Assembly: GCF_907165205.1 (NCBI RefSeq)
Contig: NC_058193.1
Span: 28,161,521-28,225,520 of the forward strand
DNA from: Coccinella septempunctata
Lineage: Eukaryota > Arthropoda > Insecta > Coleoptera > Coccinellidae
DNA: 64,000 nt
Direction of reading: 5' to 3'
Part shown: piece after piece, positions 60,900-64,000 of the stretch
How the letters are laid out: the number at the start of each line of letters is the position of its first letter
Numbering within the stretch: position 1 is the first letter of the stretch
Notes under the pieces: model-generated
The model's input: only the letters and a program-made list of their open reading frames with translations
Told to the model about the DNA's origin: nothing
Databases searched by the model: none
Translations under genes and position numbers: made by a program

Positions 60900-62445
60900 G
60901 GTGCTTTCAAAGGTGAGTTTTTTCTCGAACGATTGCAGTACTCATCAAAATAAATGATTTCACCGAAAATCGACTATATAAAATTATCGAGATGGTTGAG
61001 ATATCATCCCTAAAAGTCAGTCAAAGTTGACTGTTGATTTTGGACTGCCTTCCTCTACCAAAGTATTAGACGCGGCTTGCCATCTCATTGTGATCCGATG
61101 ACAGTACATTCCACTTTGTTATTGTTGTTGTTTTTTTGTCTTTCATGAATTTGTTGATAAATGCATTTATTGAAATCATCTTCACTTGACATAATTGGTA
61201 GGTAATGGTGAGTGCAACGAAAATGTGGTAGTTTGTGTGATTTTGGTGAGTCTCATAGACATATTAATGTAATAAGTCTATGGTGAGTCTTGATCATTAA
61301 AATTAAGATGGAAAATTTAGAAGAATAGCAAGATTATTCAAACTGATATATAGCTACCGTATTTTATTCCATTTTTTGTCGGAAAATACTGAGTACGTGC
61401 ATCAAACTAATTGAGACAACTTCGAACAATTTTTGTGAATAATGGAGACCGATTTTATTGGGAAGTTTTCGAACTAATTTTAATTTTTTTGTTTTCCTCA
61501 GTAAGTCGTTCTCTGTGAGTGGGAGAACTTATTCAAATTGAACATTTTAAATACTCATTTTTACAATGGTTCAGTATATTCCAGACTATCTGAATAATTG
61601 TATTGGGCCATTTGAAAAAATATCCGAAAATATCCGAAAAATACGTCCGAGGTATGATAAAAACAGTAAAATTGAGACAATGTAATGAAAGTGCTTGTGA
61701 CATTGTTGGTTGAAAAGTGCTTCTACTGGAATTGTATTTTCGCCCCATTTTCGAGTAGTACAATTCCTTTATGCTTCACTCCTTTGAAGTATTGTGAAGC
61801 TGCCTCTCGGAATGGTGGTTAGCAGATCTAGTTCATAAAAAAAGAATCAAGTATGTTCTTAATAAAATATATTTTCAATATTATAACAGATAAAAAAATA
61901 TTTCGATTGCTAGATATAAAATACTAAATGTATGTTAAAGCCATGGTACATCCAAAAAGATATAACAGCTCATTCTGGAGAATTCCAGCTTTTTTAAATG
62001 AGCAAGCTTGCAAACGCTATTACATCATATATAATTTATGGTTTGAGTAATATATATTTTTATAATCAAAATGACACGGGATTCCACAAAGGACAATTTG
62101 CATTTGCAATAAAGGCATCGCTTTAGGCTAACTGTGGGTATGCAGGTGGTTCTCTTCGGATTAGATACAACGTCGTTTTGGAACTGATACTCCGAAAGAG
62201 TAGTTGCCGTGTTTACATCAAAGAATAACTTACATAAATATCACCAAAACAATTCGTTCAACGAATTCCACACTAGAAATTCGTAGTTTAAAAAAGGTAT
62301 TTCCATTAGAACAAGAAACTATTTAACATTTAAAGTTTTGCCGAGATAATAATTAATATAATTATTTTGAATCATGGGCATAAAATACATCATTTGTCGA
62401 AGAAACAAAAATTTTATAAAATTTCACTTAAGAACTACGAAGTCC
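60897..62445. other. Transposon end and non-coding DNA downstream of the 62.4-kb exon
   Basis: 60897-61010 matches the ends of the inner element at 8444-9323 (CAGGGTGCTTTCAAAGGTGA, then ATTTCACCGAAAATCGACTA). I did not find its opposite end. The segment next to 62446 is presumably 3' UTR of the minus-strand exon. No other gene was recognised. Confidence 0.5.
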
Positions 62446-62899
62446 TCATTTCTTAATTATTAAATTCTTAACTTTATTGACACATCTGTCCATAAAATTT
62501 CTTTTCCGTTTGGAATCACTTGATGAACTGTACATCGACGTTTTATCATCGTCAACGTCGGTAGTGTCTAAACTCACGGAGTTCGATTTCTTCTCTGTTT
62601 CTTCATGGCTCATTTCAGCCAAATCCTTGTCTAGCTCGTCACAGCTTCTGGTTGTTTGGGACGGAGTGGTTTCATTATTAGTAACATCTATTTTAGACTT
62701 CTCTGGTTCGGCATCTAAGAGTCCGTCTAAACTACGAGATCTATTTGGGGCAACTAGGGGACCACTGGAAGCGACTGTTGGTATTCGAGTATTCGATCCC
62801 CTTCTGGAGTACGGAGACAGAGGGGGCAAGTCTCTGTTCGCGTTACGCTTGTTCCCGTTTATGATCCAATTACGAGTAGGAGCTGCTGATTTGTAGAAT
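62446..62899 (-). CDS. Last coding exon of an unrecognised Ser-rich protein
   Basis: On the minus strand a consensus acceptor (GCTATAATTTCAG) precedes a frame of about 150 codons: FYKSAAPTRNWIINGNKR, PPLSPYSRRGSNTRIPTVAS, RSRSLDGLLDAEPEK, RSCDELDKDLAEM, SVSLDTTDVDDDKTSMYSSS, and a basic end SKRKRNFMDRCVNKVKNLII before the stop. The RSRSLDGLLD and RSCDELD words look like phosphorylatable or 14-3-3-type linear motifs in a disordered tail; that is inference. I do not recognise the family. Upstream exons are not visible before the mariner and lie either in the gap or beyond the right edge. The antisense frame at 62477-62896 is a shadow. Confidence 0.65.
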
Positions 62900-63087
62900 C
62901 TGAAATTATAGCCTGAAAATTTATATTAGTCAAGGGGCGTGCTTGTTAATTCAAATCCAAAATAAAGCATTAGAGTGACATTCCATTGCGAATTCTGCCA
63001 AAGCTTTTAGTGGTGATAGGTATCCACGAGGTATTCGAAAATTTCGAGTGCTTTCGTTCAGGAAATTCTTTCGAAATATGCATACTA
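62900..63087. other. Short non-coding stretch before mariner copy 2
   Basis: Intron sequence of the minus-strand gene; nothing recognised. Confidence 0.4.
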
Positions 63088-64000
63088 CGAGGATGTATCG
63101 ATATCTAGTTAGCCTAGACCAGTTTCATGCATAAAAAAAATATTGCGTTACCATGGCAACGAACAATGAATCATTAGAAGTGTCAGTGTGAAGTTTGAGG
63201 TTAAAAAAGTAAACCAGAGTTACGCAATAAATTAAAAGAAAGAAGATGTCCACCGAAATTGTGAAAATCGAAAAATTGGAGCCATCATCAAGTACCTGTA
63301 TTTAAAAGGGTTAAGAGGTAAGCAGATTTATGAAGATATGCTTAATACCCTTGGTGATCAATGTCCTTCGTAAGCGACCGTGAAAAATTGGACTGCAAGC
63401 TTCAAAAGTGGTAAATTTTCCATTGAAGATGATGAAGTTTCTGTGTCAGTCCCCGAAAATATCGGTGCAGTTCATGACATGATTTTATCAGACCGTCGAA
63501 TTGGGCTGAAACGGATATCTGAAGCACTGAATATTTCATACGAACGCGTTCATATAGTTTACGTCAATTTGGACATGACAAAAATTGCTGCAAAATGGAT
63601 CCCCAAATGTTTGAATGTTGACCAAAAGCGCGCAGGGGTAGAAGCATCGCGTTCGATCTGTGCTCGATTTGAAAACGATGTAGATTTCTTAAACCGAATT
63701 GTTACTATGGATGAGACTTGGGTATATTTCTACGATCCAGAAACAAAGCAACAATCGATGGAATGGCGACACTCTGGTTCTCCCAGGCCTAAGAAGTTTC
63801 GTGTCCAAAAATCTGCTGGAAAAGTTCTTGCTTCAGTTTTTTAGGATGGCCATGAAGTAATCATGATTGATTTTTTGGGTAAGGGTAGAACAATATCCGG
63901 AGATTACTATTCGACATTACTGACCACTCTACGGCAAAAAATTAAACAGAAAAGACGCGAAAAGCTGTCCAAAGTTTTTTTGCTTCTTTGGTAGGGTAAG
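63088..64000 (+). mobile_element. Degenerate mariner transposon, copy 2, truncated by window edge
   Basis: Starts CGAGGATGTATCGATATCTA after a TA (63086-63087), the same terminal sequence as copy 1. The transposase begins at ATG 63246 (MSTEIVKIEKLE), then shifts frame (LYLKGLRGKQIYEDMLNTLG), meets a stop TAA near 63374, and reads NWTASFKSGKFSIEDDE with a short in-frame deletion. It continues through KCLNVDQKRAGVEASRSICA and VTMDETWVYFYDPETKQQSM, which keeps the first catalytic Asp. A further stop replaces Trp at about 63843. The rest, with the second and third Asp, is partly beyond the window. Non-functional as it stands; same family as copy 1 and in opposite orientation. Confidence 0.92.

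Noticed and set aside
60688..60957. Plus-strand frame encoding a Tyr-Ile repeat
   Set aside because: It is simply the (TA)n microsatellite translated.
62477..62896. 139-codon plus-strand frame
   Set aside because: Antisense to the Ser-rich exon, which has a proper acceptor and typical disordered-tail composition.
1..64000. CRISPR arrays, operons, rRNA or integrated viral genes
   Set aside because: Nothing in the window shows regularly spaced direct repeats, rRNA signatures or viral structural genes; split genes with GT-AG introns show nuclear eukaryotic DNA.

Overview
The window is eukaryotic nuclear DNA, almost certainly from an insect. It is AT-rich, its genes are split by GT-AG introns (many only 55-70 nt), and it carries mariner relics and several non-LTR retrotransposon fragments. 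An intact PNLDC1-type piRNA trimmer (a gene known to be absent from Drosophila) argues against a drosophilid. A beetle or another non-dipteran insect is my guess, not something the sequence proves.

Layout. At 472-1152 (-) are the first two coding exons of a secreted M14-family carboxypeptidase that runs off the left edge. It is head to head with CFAP61 (2108-16733, +), a ciliary/sperm axoneme protein for which I can assemble 15 in-phase exons (1309 codons). CFAP61 introns are stuffed with transposons: a mariner, an RT fragment split by a MITE, a pair of nested TIR elements, an RNase H fragment and a compound foldback. A tRNA-Lys(UUU) follows at 17335, then an unrecognised 496-residue coiled-coil gene (17528-19761, +). 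Convergent to it is the SERCA calcium pump gene (21289-36104, -). It has nine core coding exons, including an 18-nt micro-exon, and two alternative C-termini: a 1019-residue read-through form and a 1001-residue form using a distal exon.

After about 4 kb with no recognisable gene come tRNA-Ala(UGC) (40359-40430, -) and PNLDC1 (40678-53124, +; seven exons, 536 residues, all four DEDD residues plus the histidine, and a hydrophobic C-terminal tail). TRAPPC11 lies convergent to it (55133-59466, -; eight exons, about 1114 residues). The right end holds a 5'-truncated retrotransposon with a restriction-like endonuclease motif sitting between (TA)n tracts, the last exon of an unrecognised Ser-rich protein (62446-62899, -), and a second, decayed mariner running off the edge.

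The genes do not form one pathway: CFAP61 serves motile cilia or sperm flagella, SERCA loads ER/SR calcium, PNLDC1 trims piRNA 3' ends and TRAPPC11 acts in ER-Golgi traffic and autophagy. The non-genic novelty is mostly transposon biology: nested insertions, long foldbacks, and a recurring class of elements whose ends begin CAGGGTG or CAGGGCG.
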